A stretch of 64,000 nucleotides of DNA from Marinobacterium sp. LSUCC0821 (GTDB lineage Bacteria > Pseudomonadota > Gammaproteobacteria > Pseudomonadales > Balneatricaceae). The stretch is from positions 829,501 through 893,500 of the forward strand of contig NZ_CP051666.1 of NCBI RefSeq assembly GCF_012848475.1. Reading direction: 5' to 3'. Positions 36,746 to 46,756 of this stretch are shown piece after piece (positions within the stretch are counted from its first letter, which is position 1; each line of letters starts with the position of its first letter). Position numbers and translations under genes: made by a program. The notes beneath the pieces are model-generated. The model worked only from the letters and a program-made list of their open reading frames with translations, searched no databases and was not told where the DNA came from.

Positions 36746-37960
36746 TTAGATCTCTATGCCGTCGATGCCTGCGACGGTGTGAATATCTTTATCGCCACGA
36801 CCCGATAGGTTTACAACAATTACCTGGTCTGGACGCATCTCTTTAGCCATCTTCATTGCGTGCGCAACAGCGTGTGCAGACTCAAGCGCCGGCATGATAC
36901 CTTCAATCTGAGTCAGCTTACGGAAACCATCCATCGCCTCTTCATCGGTTGCCGCAACATACTCTGCACGGCCGATATCTTTAAGGTAGCTATGTTCAGG
37001 ACCCACGCCTGGATAATCTAGACCTGCAGAGACAGAGTGAGTACCGATAATCTGGCCCGCATCATCTTCCATCAAGTAGGTACGCATACCATGAAGAACG
37101 CCTGGACGACCCGCAGTAAGTGGTGCAGCGTGTTTACCAGTCTCTAGACCGTAACCACCCGCTTCGACACCGATCATACGAACCGCTTCATCATCGATGA
37201 ATGGGTAGAACATACCAATCGCGTTAGAGCCACCACCAACACAAGCGACAACTGCATCTGGAAGACGACCAATTTGCGCCATCGACTGCTGTTTAGTCTC
37301 ACGACCAATAACAGCTTGGAAGTCACGAACCAGCTTAGGGTATGGGTGTGGGCCTGCAGCGGTACCGATGATGTAGTAGGTGTTATCTACGTTAGTTACC
37401 CAGTCACGCATCGCTTCGTTCATGGCATCTTTAAGTGTGCGAGTACCAGAAGTGACTGGAATAACTTCAGCACCTAGAAGACGCATACGGTAGACGTTCA
37501 GTGCCTGACGACGAACATCCTCTTCACCCATGTAAACCTTACACTCAAGGCCAAGTCGCGCAGCAACCGTTGCAGAAGCGACACCATGCTGGCCTGCACC
37601 TGTTTCAGCGATAACACGTGGCTTACCCATGTATTTCGCAAGCAGAGCCTGACCAATGGTGTTATTCACCTTATGAGCACCGGTGTGGTTTAGGTCTTCA
37701 CGTTTTAGCCAAATCTGAGCGCCGCCACAGTGAGCAGAGAGACGCTCCGCATGGTATAGCGGCGAAGGACGACCCACGTAGTGAGCTAGATCCTTATCAA
37801 ATTCAGCCTGAAAATCAGGATCTTTACTGAGCTTATCGTAAAGCGCTTCCAGCTCTTCAAGAGCACCCATTAGTGTCTCTGATACGAAACGACCGCCATG
37901 AATACCGAAATGGCCGTTTGCGTCTGGAAGTTGCACCTTGCTGTTATCGTTAGTTGGCAC
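36746..37960 (-). CDS. trpB: tryptophan synthase beta chain
   Basis: A PLP enzyme that joins indole and serine to give tryptophan. About 404 residues with the PLP lysine in [19 protein letters not shown] near residues 85-103 and the glycine loop [13 protein letters not shown] near 233. I place the start at the GTG at 37960, six bases after GAGG. An upstream ATG (37972) overlaps that ribosome site and has none of its own. The start overlaps the end of trpF by about 11 bp, pointing to coupled translation of trpF-trpB-trpA. Confidence 0.96.
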   Translation of the reverse strand: MPTNDNSKVQLPDANGHFGIHGGRFVSETLMGALEELEALYDKLSKDPDFQAEFDKDLAHYVGRPSPLYHAERLSAHCGGAQIWLKREDLNHTGAHKVNNTIGQALLAKYMGKPRVIAETGAGQHGVASATVAARLGLECKVYMGEEDVRRQALNVYRMRLLGAEVIPVTSGTRTLKDAMNEAMRDWVTNVDNTYYIIGTAAGPHPYPKLVRDFQAVIGRETKQQSMAQIGRLPDAVVACVGGGSNAIGMFYPFIDDEAVRMIGVEAGGYGLETGKHAAPLTAGRPGVLHGMRTYLMEDDAGQIIGTHSVSAGLDYPGVGPEHSYLKDIGRAEYVAATDEEAMDGFRKLTQIEGIMPALESAHAVAHAMKMAKEMRPDQVIVVNLSGRGDKDIHTVAGIDGIEI

Positions 37961-38570
37961 GGTAGACCTCATTCAAGAATCGATTAATCTTTTCAACATC
38001 CTTGATCCCTTTAGCCGATTCAACACCTCCGCTCACATCAACTGCGTAGGGTTTAACCTGCGCAATAGCTTGAGCTACGTTTGCCGAATCGAGACCACCC
38101 GCAAGGATGATCTTAGACGCATGGTGAGCTGGGATTCTCGACCAATCAAAGGTCTCACCCGTACCACCTGGCGTACCTGGCGTGTAGGAATCAAGAAGCA
38201 TCCCTTGTGCAGTTCCATACGTCTCAATCGCCGAACTCAGATCCATCTCTGGACGCATGCGCAGCGCTTTAATGTATGGACGCGCAAAGGCGCTACAAAA
38301 CTCTGGCGACTCATCGCCATGAAACTGGAGCAGATCAATGGCAGTTTCATTGATCACTGACTCAACAAAATCTGCACTCGCATCTACAAAAAGCGCGACG
38401 GTCGTAACAAAAGCTGGAAGTTGCGAAATGATGGTAGCGGCCTGTTCAATCGTGACCGCACGCGGGCTCTTTGCGTAGAAGACAAAACCAAGCGCATCAG
38501 CACCTGCAGCAATTGCTGCCTGAGCATCCTCTAGCCTAGTAATACCGCAAATCTTTACCCGAGTTCGCAA
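37950..38570 (-). CDS. trpF: phosphoribosylanthranilate isomerase
   Basis: Carries out the Amadori rearrangement in tryptophan synthesis. The 206-residue TIM barrel has the general-base cysteine in [15 protein letters not shown] near residue 8, the catalytic Asp in [11 protein letters not shown] near 120, and the phosphate loop [15 protein letters not shown] near 155. It appears to start with TTG at 38570, preceded by AGAGAAG at a workable distance; no ATG fits the family start. It is the first trp gene of the run and lies 154 bp downstream of truA. Confidence 0.94.
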   Translation of the reverse strand: MRTRVKICGITRLEDAQAAIAAGADALGFVFYAKSPRAVTIEQAATIISQLPAFVTTVALFVDASADFVESVINETAIDLLQFHGDESPEFCSAFARPYIKALRMRPEMDLSSAIETYGTAQGMLLDSYTPGTPGGTGETFDWSRIPAHHASKIILAGGLDSANVAQAIAQVKPYAVDVSGGVESAKGIKDVEKINRFLNEVYRAN

Positions 38571-38724
38571 ACTTTTAACTTCTCTAGTAACTATCCATCA
38601 ACTATACATCGCCTGCCCTAACTAGCGCCCTCATTACTGCTCTTATCATCAGTAGTGGCAAAGTGCGCGCAGACTCTTTTAAAACGGACCTAAGTCTATC
38701 AAAACTAGGCGATAACGTCAGTCG

Positions 38725-39558
38725 CTAAGACAAGAAAAATGGACCTTTTCCACCTTCAGGAAGTTGATACTGATCTGGGTACTGAACATCGACGAAATAG
38801 AGCCCCCAAGGCGGTGCTGTCACGCCACCTTTTCGGCGATCTCGCGCCTCTAAAACCTCTTTTGACCAATCGATTTCAGCCTCTCCAGAGCCTATCTTCA
38901 TCAATACCCCTGCAATGTTTCGCACCATATGGTGGAGAAAAGCATTGGCCTGCACATCAATAACGATAATTTGGCCGCGTTGATAGACCTCAAGCGAGTG
39001 AATAGTCCTTACAGGACTATGTGCCTGACAAGCCACAGCTCGATAGGAGCTGAAGTCATGTTCGCCGACCAGATGCTTTGCCGCTGCCTGCATGCGAGAC
39101 AACTCGAGCTCTTTGTGTGTCCAGGTGACACCACGCGCCAATATCGCTGGTTTTACAGGTGATGGGTAGATGAGATAACGGTAACGCCTAGCCTGTGCAG
39201 AGAAACGCGCATGAAAGGTATTATCAACAGGTTTTGACCAGAGAATAGCAACATCATCCGGAAGCTGAGAGTTTGTACCCAAGACCCAGGCACGCTCTGG
39301 ACGCTCTATCTGAGAATCGAAGTGAATCACCTGATAGGAGCCGTTAACACCTGTATCGGTACGTCCAGCACAGATGACACTTACAGGGTGATTGGCGATC
39401 ACAGATAAGGCGCGCTCAACCTCCTCTTGGACTGTGCGCACCCCCTCATCTGACTGAATCTGCCAACCATGAAACTTTGCACCTGCGTACTCTACACCCA
39501 GTGCATAACGAAACGAGGCGACCTCAGTCGCCTCGTTGTTTTGATCTATATCGCTCAT
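38725..39558 (-). CDS. truA: tRNA pseudouridine(38-40) synthase TruA
   Basis: Converts U38-U40 in the tRNA anticodon arm to pseudouridine. The 277-residue protein has the catalytic aspartate in CAGRTDTGVNGSYQVIHF near residue 65. Most family members read GRTDAGVH, so two flanking positions differ while the Asp is kept. Other family blocks are ARRYRYLIYPS near 135, FSSYRAVACQAHSPVRTI near 180 and FLHHMVRNIAGVL near 220. It starts 3 bp after the fimV stop, the pseudomonad order. Confidence 0.95.
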   Translation of the reverse strand: MSDIDQNNEATEVASFRYALGVEYAGAKFHGWQIQSDEGVRTVQEEVERALSVIANHPVSVICAGRTDTGVNGSYQVIHFDSQIERPERAWVLGTNSQLPDDVAILWSKPVDNTFHARFSAQARRYRYLIYPSPVKPAILARGVTWTHKELELSRMQAAAKHLVGEHDFSSYRAVACQAHSPVRTIHSLEVYQRGQIIVIDVQANAFLHHMVRNIAGVLMKIGSGEAEIDWSKEVLEARDRRKGGVTAPPWGLYFVDVQYPDQYQLPEGGKGPFFLS

Positions 39559-39561
39559 TAA

Positions 39562-42513
39562 CTAAGCTTTATCCAACATCTTTAAGAGAGCATCTGCCTC
39601 TGCACGCTGTGCAACAGAGCCCGTTCGGCTAATTGCGGTAAGGATATCACGAGCAGCCTCAGAATCATCCATATCGATGTAAGCACGAGCCAAATCGAGA
39701 CGAGTCTCATTTTCATCGGTACCGCTAAAGAGCTCACTCTCATCGCCGCTTGTCGATGACTGATCATTAAACTCTTCAACAATCTCAATTTCCGAATCAA
39801 CTTCACCTAGGATACCGTCCAACTCCGCATCAAGCGCACTTGGCTGTTCGACATCAAACTCTAACAGCTCTTCGACAGGTTCAGGCTTAGAAGCCTCAAC
39901 TGACTGAACGTCAGCTGTTGAGTCATCAAGGAAGGTGAGATCATCCAAAGAATCTAGCGACTCTTCAGTGCCCTCAGCACCTGCTCTCTCATCAATCTGT
40001 TCATCAACTTGCTCTGTTGATATAGCCGGCTTACCGCCTGCAAGCGCCCACAACTCATCATCAACGGCGCCCTGCCCCTCAGCTTCCAGCGCAGCAAACT
40101 CCGCTTCAAGATTGATAATACTGTGGTTATCATCCTCATGCATAGATGGCGAATCAGCTGTAGGGTTGAATGTCGCCTTAGAGTCTGTCGAGATCGACAT
40201 CTCCACTGCAGGAATTTCGGATTCAGCTCTCTCTGCTGGAGCATCTTTATCGAACGGCGTCACGTTAAAGTCGAGGTCAGTTTCTGCAACTGGACGCGGC
40301 TGCATAGACATCGCCTGGTTAGCGCGCTGCTCAAGATCGAGATCATTTAGCTCTGAAACCGATGCCACTACACCCTCTTTGCCAAACTTAAGATCCACCT
40401 CTGCTGCAACTGGCTCTTCAGACCCAGTAGAGTCGTCCAGCTCACCGAGCAGAGTTTCGATCGAGTCATTAAGCTCGTCATCTAAAACCTCTGATTCGAC
40501 AGTAAGCTCGGCATCAAGAGAGTCGGCCTCTTTTACAATCTCATCATCAAAATCATTTAACGAGAGGAGCTCATCAGGCTCATTTTCTTGCGCCGTTTCT
40601 GGTAGCTCGCTTGGCTGATCTTCTGACGCAATTTCAGAGACAACTTCCGATTCTGGTTCTGGTTCTGGTTCTGGTTCTGGCTCTGGCTCTGGCTCTGGCT
40701 CTGGTATCTGATCTGAATCAGAGATGAGCTCTAGTTCAACAACTTCAGTTGTTGGCTCTTCAGAGTGCTCTTTAGCACGTGCTCGCAACACCTCATCAAT
40801 CATCGACTGAATTTCAGCTTCAGCCTGAGCGATGCTCTCCTGCACCTCATTTGATCTCTCCACCTCTGGCGAAGTAGCGTTGCTGATCAGTTGATCTGAT
40901 GCGATCGTTTGTGAGTCCATCACAGCTTCTGCTGTAGCTGCGGTTGCAACTGGCACAGCAACAGAAGATGCAGAGGTATCTGGTAGGTTCGATTTAGTAG
41001 CGGCCTTACGACTGCTTCTCAGAAGCAGCAGCAATATCAGTAGAAGAACTAGAGTCCCAGCACCTAGGTGAGTTGGATTATTGCGAAGGTAGTTGATAGC
41101 ACTGATGATGGGGTCTTCAGCAGCCACCTTATTCTGCTCAACCTGTGTCAGAAGCTCTTTCTGTAACTGGGCCATCTGCTGATCTTTCAGCTCGATGAGT
41201 CGCTGCATAGCGACCAATTGCTCCTGAATAGCATCTAACTTATCTGAAAGGTCCGCATTGTCACGCTCAACCTTTGCAACACTCTCTTGCGTAACAAGAA
41301 GACGGTCTTCAAGATCTCTATTCGCCTGCTCTAGCTGCTGCTCACGCAAAGATTGATCATCAGGAGTAGCCACTGCATTATCAACCTGCTCCGGCTGAAC
41401 CACCTCGGTTGTAGCTGTTTCATCTACAGATAGCTTCTCATCAATAGGCGCCCCATTTGCAGGCGACTCTTTGAGAGGTGCCTCAGCCTGATCCTCTTTT
41501 GGGTTCTCCTCTTCTGTCTGCTCGGCAGGTTTTGCTGCAAGCAATTTTAGCTGTGCTTCATCCTGCACTGGCTGAGTTGGAGTTTCTACTGGAGCTGATA
41601 CCTGCTGAGATACTTTCTCGTCGATTGGATCTGCAGGTTTAACGACCTCAGGCGCTGCGCGACCTGTCTGCCACTCTTCCCATTGGCGTTTAGTCTCTGC
41701 CAAAGCCTGACGCTTACTGATCTCTTTAGCCTGAGCTTCAGTCGGCAGGGTCATCAAGGTGCCCGCTTTGAGATTATTAATGTTGCCGCTAGGGAAGCTC
41801 TCTGGATTCAAACGCTGCAGTGCTAGCATCATCTGAGCAACCGATACATCAGCCGCTGGACGATTGTTATCAGCAATACTGTAGAGGGTATCGTTTACCT
41901 CAACATAGAGCTGTTTGTTGGTATCTGCAGTGGTTTTAAGATTTTGCGCTGCACCTGCACTTGGATTAGCTATCAAAACTTTTTCAGCCGCTGAAGAATC
42001 AGCTGATGTTGGAGTTAAAGAGGCCTCTTCCTGCGTTTCCGCGACTGCACTTTCAACAACTTTATCAGCACTGTTTTGGAGAGTCGGTTTTTGGATAGAC
42101 TCAGGTACACCCTGCTCTGCGATCAAAGGTGGATCAAGTAGCAATGTATATTCACGAACCAACCGACCATTTGGCCAGTTCACCTCCATCAGGAAGCTTA
42201 AAAAGGGTTCGCGCACTGGATCTTCAGATTGAATCAAGATCTTTCCGGCACCATCGGCACCAATCTCAACTTGAAACTCAATTCCATCTAAAGAGCGAGA
42301 GCGTGAGATACCCGCCAAATTGAAATCATCGATATTGGCAAGCGCAGGACGAATTTGAGCAGCACGAAGATCCCTTAGCTGTAGCAGCGAGACTTCCGCC
42401 TTGAGTGGTTCATTAAGGGCAGACTCTACCTGAATCTCCCCCAAACCTAGGGCCATTACATTTGATGAAAAAATTGCGGTTGCGACCGCTAGATTGAGTG
42501 CCAATCGACGCAC
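39562..42513 (-). CDS. fimV: FimV-family peptidoglycan-binding pole/pilus protein
   Basis: A large inner-membrane protein (about 983 residues). In Pseudomonas it supports type IV pilus assembly and polar organisation. The signal peptide ends at VMALG. The N-terminal FimV domain begins GEIQVESALNEPLKAEVSLL. A LysM-like motif lies near 215-270 and a coiled coil near 405-475. One TM helix (LGAGTLVLLLILLLLLR) lies near 490. A very acidic cytoplasmic part includes a run of Pro-Glu pairs near 605-622, and the C-terminal FimV/TPR motif is LDLARAYIDMDDSEAARDIL. The start is at GTG 42513, seven bases after GGGGA; another GTG at 42537 is possible. Confidence 0.92.
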   Translation of the reverse strand: MRRLALNLAVATAIFSSNVMALGLGEIQVESALNEPLKAEVSLLQLRDLRAAQIRPALANIDDFNLAGISRSRSLDGIEFQVEIGADGAGKILIQSEDPVREPFLSFLMEVNWPNGRLVREYTLLLDPPLIAEQGVPESIQKPTLQNSADKVVESAVAETQEEASLTPTSADSSAAEKVLIANPSAGAAQNLKTTADTNKQLYVEVNDTLYSIADNNRPAADVSVAQMMLALQRLNPESFPSGNINNLKAGTLMTLPTEAQAKEISKRQALAETKRQWEEWQTGRAAPEVVKPADPIDEKVSQQVSAPVETPTQPVQDEAQLKLLAAKPAEQTEEENPKEDQAEAPLKESPANGAPIDEKLSVDETATTEVVQPEQVDNAVATPDDQSLREQQLEQANRDLEDRLLVTQESVAKVERDNADLSDKLDAIQEQLVAMQRLIELKDQQMAQLQKELLTQVEQNKVAAEDPIISAINYLRNNPTHLGAGTLVLLLILLLLLRSSRKAATKSNLPDTSASSVAVPVATAATAEAVMDSQTIASDQLISNATSPEVERSNEVQESIAQAEAEIQSMIDEVLRARAKEHSEEPTTEVVELELISDSDQIPEPEPEPEPEPEPEPEPESEVVSEIASEDQPSELPETAQENEPDELLSLNDFDDEIVKEADSLDAELTVESEVLDDELNDSIETLLGELDDSTGSEEPVAAEVDLKFGKEGVVASVSELNDLDLEQRANQAMSMQPRPVAETDLDFNVTPFDKDAPAERAESEIPAVEMSISTDSKATFNPTADSPSMHEDDNHSIINLEAEFAALEAEGQGAVDDELWALAGGKPAISTEQVDEQIDERAGAEGTEESLDSLDDLTFLDDSTADVQSVEASKPEPVEELLEFDVEQPSALDAELDGILGEVDSEIEIVEEFNDQSSTSGDESELFSGTDENETRLDLARAYIDMDDSEAARDILTAISRTGSVAQRAEADALLKMLDKA
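40651..40704. repeat. 6-bp tandem repeat inside fimV
   Basis: About nine units of GGTTCT or GGCTCT on the plus strand encode the Pro-Glu repeat of FimV on the minus strand. Units are multiples of three, so copy-number change keeps the frame. Confidence 0.85.
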
Positions 42514-42582
42514 AACTGTTTCCCCAATAGTGCACACCTAGATGCGCAACATAAATAGTCGTTACTGCAGTATTGTTGCTAC

Positions 42583-42616
42583 CTGACGGGTGGTCAAGTT
42601 AACCCGTCAGTTTTTT
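42583..42616 (+). other. terminator-like hairpin upstream of fimV
   Basis: CTGACGGGT and ACCCGTCAG form a perfect 9-bp stem with a 10-base loop, followed by six T on the plus strand. The neighbouring genes run on the minus strand, where no T run follows the stem. Its role is therefore unclear: it could stop antisense transcription. Confidence 0.5.
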
Positions 42617-42640
42617 CAAACTAAACGGGTGTAAGTCCGA

Positions 42641-43612
42641 TCAGTGCTTAGGGATTAATGAGCTAAGAAGCCCCATCAGATTGGCAGCACGACCGAAACG
42701 CTGCTCATCAAACATCAGAGTTGCAAGCAGCGTTTGATCAACGCGCGGATCTTTACGAACACGGGTTACCAAACACTCTTCACGACCAATCATCATCTGA
42801 GTCGCAGTCGATTTACCCTCACTCCAACGCAGTGATTTATCTCTATCGACAGCTGCAGTGACATCGGCCAGTTCAATTTTCGAGCTCGACTCGATGGTCA
42901 GCATCACGCTGGTACCGTGGAACATAGGCACCTGTACAGTTGAAACGGAGGTTTCTGCATCTTCAAACAGCTGTTCCGCATCATCAGCGATACGCGCTTC
43001 AACTGCGGTTTCAGACTGATCGTTTAGGTCGAAGGTTTGCGCCAGTGAGTTGAATGCAAGCGTTGCACCGAGGTACTGTTCGGTCGCTTCACGACCATTT
43101 AAAAGTGCAGCAGTCTCAAGTGCTAGCGCCTCAACACCAGCGCGATCATGGGCACTTGCAGGTAGCGCAACAGCAACGTTAAGGCGCAACGGTTCAACCT
43201 TCGCTTTAATCGCATCACAAAAACGGAATAGAGCAAGCAATGCAGGCTCTGGCGAGCGATACCACTGCCCCGACTCAAGCGAGCAGGCGCCAGCAATAGC
43301 AAGTTCAGCACTATCCGCTTCAAGGTTATTGTATAGATCGATTAGGGTTGCACCCTCAGATGCCATCTCCAAAATCTCTTTTGGAATATTAGGCGCGGCC
43401 AAAACAACTACATTCGCTTCAGCATAAGGCGCCTGATCATATTCACGTACAAGTGTTGAGTGGCCGTTAACCATCAACGAACGGCCCGCATCCGCTTCGC
43501 CATCCCAGAGTGATAGAGAGATCTCACTGGCGATTGCACTATCCTCAAATAGTTCAAAAAACTGATCAGCAGCTAGCGAGCCAACACCAACAATAAATAC
43601 CTTAACGCTCAT
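42641..43612 (-). CDS. usg: Asd-like (USG-1 type) protein, probably not catalytic
   Basis: A 323-residue homologue of aspartate-semialdehyde dehydrogenase. The Rossmann start VKVFIVGVGSLAADQFFELF and the dimerisation domain are recognisable. The catalytic GxNCT motif with its cysteine, present in the neighbouring asd, has no clear counterpart; the equivalent region reads GACSLESGQWYRSPEPALLAL. It matches the USG-1/PA3116-type paralogues found between asd and fimV in pseudomonads, whose function is unknown. The ATG at 43612 has GAGG five bases upstream. Confidence 0.82.
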   Translation of the reverse strand: MSVKVFIVGVGSLAADQFFELFEDSAIASEISLSLWDGEADAGRSLMVNGHSTLVREYDQAPYAEANVVVLAAPNIPKEILEMASEGATLIDLYNNLEADSAELAIAGACSLESGQWYRSPEPALLALFRFCDAIKAKVEPLRLNVAVALPASAHDRAGVEALALETAALLNGREATEQYLGATLAFNSLAQTFDLNDQSETAVEARIADDAEQLFEDAETSVSTVQVPMFHGTSVMLTIESSSKIELADVTAAVDRDKSLRWSEGKSTATQMMIGREECLVTRVRKDPRVDQTLLATLMFDEQRFGRAANLMGLLSSLIPKH

Positions 43613-43644
43613 CCGAAACCTCACATCAACTGGTAAAACAAAGA

Positions 43645-43664
43645 GGCCCGCACAGTGGCGGGCC
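43645..43664 (-). terminator. hairpin after asd, possible terminator or attenuator
   Basis: GGCCCGC and GCGGGCC form a 7-bp stem with a 6-base loop, followed on the minus strand by a T-rich stretch (TCTTTGTTTT). It is weak as a terminator and may only reduce read-through into usg. Confidence 0.55.
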
Positions 43665-43684
43665 AGAGTAGAAGCGCTTAACTA

Positions 43685-44797
43685 TTACGCTTCTAGAAGG
43701 ATACGTAGCATACGACGTAGCGGCTCTGCTGCACCCCAAAGAAGCTGATCACCCACGCTGAATGCGTTGAGGTACTGCTTGCCCATCTTCATCTTACGAA
43801 GACGGCCAACAGGCACAGTTAGGGTACCTGTCACTTTAGTAGGAGTGAGCTCTTGCATCGTGATCTGACGATCGTTTGGTACAAGTTTAACCCAGTCATT
43901 CGCTTCAGAGATCATCTGCTCGATCTCATCCATTGGCAGGTCTTTGTTCAACTTAATTGTGAACGCCTGGCTGTGACAGCGCATTGCACCGATACGTACA
44001 CAGGTACCATCAATCGCGATTGGGTTAGCGTTGCGACCAAGAATCTTGTTGGTTTCAACGTAGCCCTTCCACTCTTCCTTAGACTGACCATCTGCAACAG
44101 GTACATCGATCCAAGGGATCAAAGAGCCTGCTAACGGTACACCAAAGTTATCAACGGCTAGATCGTTACGCATAGTGCTAACAACCTGACGATCGATATC
44201 AAGAATGGCAGAGGCTGGATCTTTAAGCAGCGCTTCAGAACCATCGCGGATTTGACCCATCTGAGTGATCAATTCACGCATGTTACGTGCACCTGCACCA
44301 GACGCAGCCTGGTATGTCATCGATGTTAGCCACTCAACGTGACCCGCTTTAAATAGACCACCAAGACCCATCAACATAAGCGAAACAGTACAGTTACCGC
44401 CTACGTAGGTTTTGATCCCTTTAGCTAAGCCTTTATCGATCACATCACGGTTTACCGGATCAAGAATAATGATCGCTTCATCATCCATACGAAGCGCTGA
44501 TGCAGCATCAATCCAGTAACCCTTCCAACCTGCAGCGCGCAGTTTAGGGTAAACCTCTTTCGTGTAGTCGCCACCCTGACAGGTAATAATCGCATCCATC
44601 TCTTGTAGTGCATCAATATCTGACGCATCTTTAAGCGGAGCAATCTCTTTACCTATGTCTGGACCAGCAGCACCCACCTGAGAAGTGGTGAAGAATACCG
44701 GTTCAGCGATCTGATCAAAGTCACGCTCTTCCTGCATACGCTGCATAAGAACGGAACCCACCATACCGCGCCAGCCAACAAAACCTACACGATTCAT
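43685..44797 (-). CDS. asd: aspartate-semialdehyde dehydrogenase
   Basis: Reduces aspartyl phosphate to the semialdehyde, precursor of lysine, diaminopimelate, methionine and threonine. The 370-residue length fits the gammaproteobacterial (E. coli-like) class. Motifs are [14 protein letters not shown] near the start, the catalytic cysteine in [15 protein letters not shown] near 130, and the active-site His in [13 protein letters not shown] near 270. The start is at 44797, seven bases after GAGG; a TTG four codons upstream lacks a ribosome site. A terminator separates it from leuB. Confidence 0.96.
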   Translation of the reverse strand: MNRVGFVGWRGMVGSVLMQRMQEERDFDQIAEPVFFTTSQVGAAGPDIGKEIAPLKDASDIDALQEMDAIITCQGGDYTKEVYPKLRAAGWKGYWIDAASALRMDDEAIIILDPVNRDVIDKGLAKGIKTYVGGNCTVSLMLMGLGGLFKAGHVEWLTSMTYQAASGAGARNMRELITQMGQIRDGSEALLKDPASAILDIDRQVVSTMRNDLAVDNFGVPLAGSLIPWIDVPVADGQSKEEWKGYVETNKILGRNANPIAIDGTCVRIGAMRCHSQAFTIKLNKDLPMDEIEQMISEANDWVKLVPNDRQITMQELTPTKVTGTLTVPVGRLRKMKMGKQYLNAFSVGDQLLWGAAEPLRRMLRILLEA

Positions 44798-44850
44798 ATT
44801 TAACCTCAAAAAACTTTAAAGCCACCCAATTATTGTTTGGTGGCTATATC

Positions 44851-44878
44851 AAAAAAGGCCGGATTTAACCGGCCCTTT
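44851..44878 (-). terminator. intrinsic terminator of the leuCDB genes
   Basis: On the minus strand, GGGCCGG and CCGGCC form the stem around TTAAAT, followed by six T. It begins about 20 bases after the leuB stop. Confidence 0.88.
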
Positions 44879-44895
44879 AACTAGTGACCTATCGA

Positions 44896-45981
44896 TTATG
44901 CACTTAGTGCAGCGATAACAGCGTCACCCATTTCAGTCGTCGAAACCTTCGTCATACCTTCTGAGAAGATATCGGCAGTACGCAGATTTTGATCCAAAAC
45001 CTTGCTTACTGCTGCTTCGATTCGATCTGCAGTCTCGCCCTTATCAAGCGAGTAGCGCAACATCATAGCGGCAGATAGGATAGTTGCCAATGGATTTGCG
45101 ACGTTTTGACCTGCAATATCTGGTGCGGAACCGTGACACGGCTCAAACATACCCTGCCCTTTAACGTTCATAGATGATGATGGAAGCATACCGATTGAGC
45201 CAGTAAGCATTGCAGCAGCATCCGACAGGATATCACCGAACATGTTACCAGTTACCACTACGTCGAACTGCTTAGGTGCACGTACTAGCTGCATTGCAGC
45301 GTTATCTACGTACATGTGGCTTAGTTCTACTTCAGGGTATTCTGCTTTTAGCTCTTCCATCACTTCACGCCAAAGCACGGTCACTTCAAGAACGTTAGCT
45401 TTGTCGACAGAACAAAGTTTCTTACCACGCGCCATCGCTGCTTCAAATGCAACACGACCGATGCGCTTGATCTCCTCTTCGTTATATACGTAGGTGTTGT
45501 AACCTTCACGAAGACCCGCTTCAGTCGTGCGAATACCGCGAGGCTGACCGAAGTAGATACCGCCTGTTAACTCACGAACGATAAGGATATCTAGATCTGA
45601 AACCACTTCAGGCTTCAAAGTAGAAGCGTGCGCTAGCTGTGGGTAAAGAATTGCTGGACGTAGGTTACCGAACAGACCTAGCTGGGTACGAAGACCAAGC
45701 AACCCCTTCTCTGGGCGAATCTGAAAATCTGGGTTGGTATCCCACTTAGGACCACCCACAGCACCCAAAAGAATACCTTTAGAGTCATGCGCTTTAGCCA
45801 GTGTCTCTTCTGGAAGCGGTACACCTGTCGCATCGATAGCAGCACCACCCACGTGAGCTTCATCAAACTCAAGACCAAGGTTATCCTGCGCGTTAACTAG
45901 CTCAAGTACACGACGCGCCTGAGCAACAATCTCAGGACCAATGCCATCACCTGGCAGAATCAAAACTTTGTTTTCGTTCAT
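44896..45981 (-). CDS. leuB: 3-isopropylmalate dehydrogenase
   Basis: Oxidises and decarboxylates 3-isopropylmalate in leucine synthesis. The 361-residue protein has the nucleotide and substrate blocks [14 protein letters not shown] at the start and [14 protein letters not shown] near 135. The family signature is [24 protein letters not shown], split here as [13 protein letters not shown] and [10 protein letters not shown] near 240-263, and [19 protein letters not shown] follows near 280. It is the last gene of the leuC-leuD-leuB order, separated from leuD by a REP pair. Confidence 0.97.
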   Translation of the reverse strand: MNENKVLILPGDGIGPEIVAQARRVLELVNAQDNLGLEFDEAHVGGAAIDATGVPLPEETLAKAHDSKGILLGAVGGPKWDTNPDFQIRPEKGLLGLRTQLGLFGNLRPAILYPQLAHASTLKPEVVSDLDILIVRELTGGIYFGQPRGIRTTEAGLREGYNTYVYNEEEIKRIGRVAFEAAMARGKKLCSVDKANVLEVTVLWREVMEELKAEYPEVELSHMYVDNAAMQLVRAPKQFDVVVTGNMFGDILSDAAAMLTGSIGMLPSSSMNVKGQGMFEPCHGSAPDIAGQNVANPLATILSAAMMLRYSLDKGETADRIEAAVSKVLDQNLRTADIFSEGMTKVSTTEMGDAVIAALSA

Positions 45982-45998
45982 CTTTATTTCCTTTTATT

Positions 45999-46078
45999 TC
46001 GCGGCTTGTCGCTTCGCTCCAATGCGCTCCTACGAAGTACCCTGTAGGAGCGCATTGCCTTGCAAAGGCAAGCCGCGA
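45999..46078. repeat. paired REP-like element between leuD and leuB
   Basis: Two head-to-head REP units. The left stem is degenerate (GTCGC/GCTCC) and the right stem is perfect (GCCTT/AAGGC, loop GCA). It fills nearly the whole leuD-leuB gap and lies inside the presumed leu transcript. Confidence 0.85.
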
Positions 46079-46087
46079 AAAGATCAA

Positions 46088-46735
46088 TTACTTAATCGCG
46101 TCAAACAACCAAGGTGCTTCTGCGCGGCGCTTCGCTTCGTATGCACGAATATCATCGGCATGCTCAAGTGTTAAGCCGATATCATCCAAACCGTTCAATA
46201 GACAGTGCTTACGGAAGCCGTCTACATCAAAGCTATACTCTTTTCCGTTTGGACTGATCACCTTCTGGTTTGCAAGATCAACCGTGAGGCTCATGCCTGG
46301 CGCTGCCGCTACTGCCTGGAATAGCTCTTCCACTTCAGCATCTGTCAAAATGATCGGTAATAGGCCATTCTTAAAACAGTTGTTGAAGAAGATATCAGCG
46401 TAGCTCGGTGCAATCACTGCACGGAAACCGTAATCATCCAGCGCCCAAGGAGCGTGTTCGCGGCTTGAGCCACAACCGAAGTTGTTGCGTGCCAACAGCA
46501 CACTTGCGCCAGCGTATTCTGGCTTGTTTAGCACAAACTCTGGATTCAATGGACGACCAGAACAGTCTTGATCTGGTTGACCTTCATCAAGGTAACGCAG
46601 CTCATCAAAAAGGTTTGGGCCAAAGCCAGAGCGCTTAATAGACTTAAGGAACTGCTTTGGAATGATCATGTCGGTATCAACGTTGACGCGATCAAGCGGA
46701 GCAACAACACCTGTGTGAGTCGTAAACTTTTTCAT
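46088..46735 (-). CDS. leuD: 3-isopropylmalate dehydratase small subunit
   Basis: The small (swivel-domain) subunit that with LeuC isomerises 2- to 3-isopropylmalate. The 215-residue protein has [20 protein letters not shown] near residue 20, and [20 protein letters not shown] near 80-98 that forms part of the active site. It starts 21 bp after leuC on the same strand. Confidence 0.97.
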   Translation of the reverse strand: MKKFTTHTGVVAPLDRVNVDTDMIIPKQFLKSIKRSGFGPNLFDELRYLDEGQPDQDCSGRPLNPEFVLNKPEYAGASVLLARNNFGCGSSREHAPWALDDYGFRAVIAPSYADIFFNNCFKNGLLPIILTDAEVEELFQAVAAAPGMSLTVDLANQKVISPNGKEYSFDVDGFRKHCLLNGLDDIGLTLEHADDIRAYEAKRRAEAPWLFDAIK

Positions 46736-46756
46736 ATCTCTATCTCCCGCCCTAAC

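Noticed and set aside
39935-40618. 227-codon plus-strand frame opposite fimV
   Set aside because: Ser-rich mirror of the acidic, low-complexity part of FimV; no family resemblance and no ribosome site.
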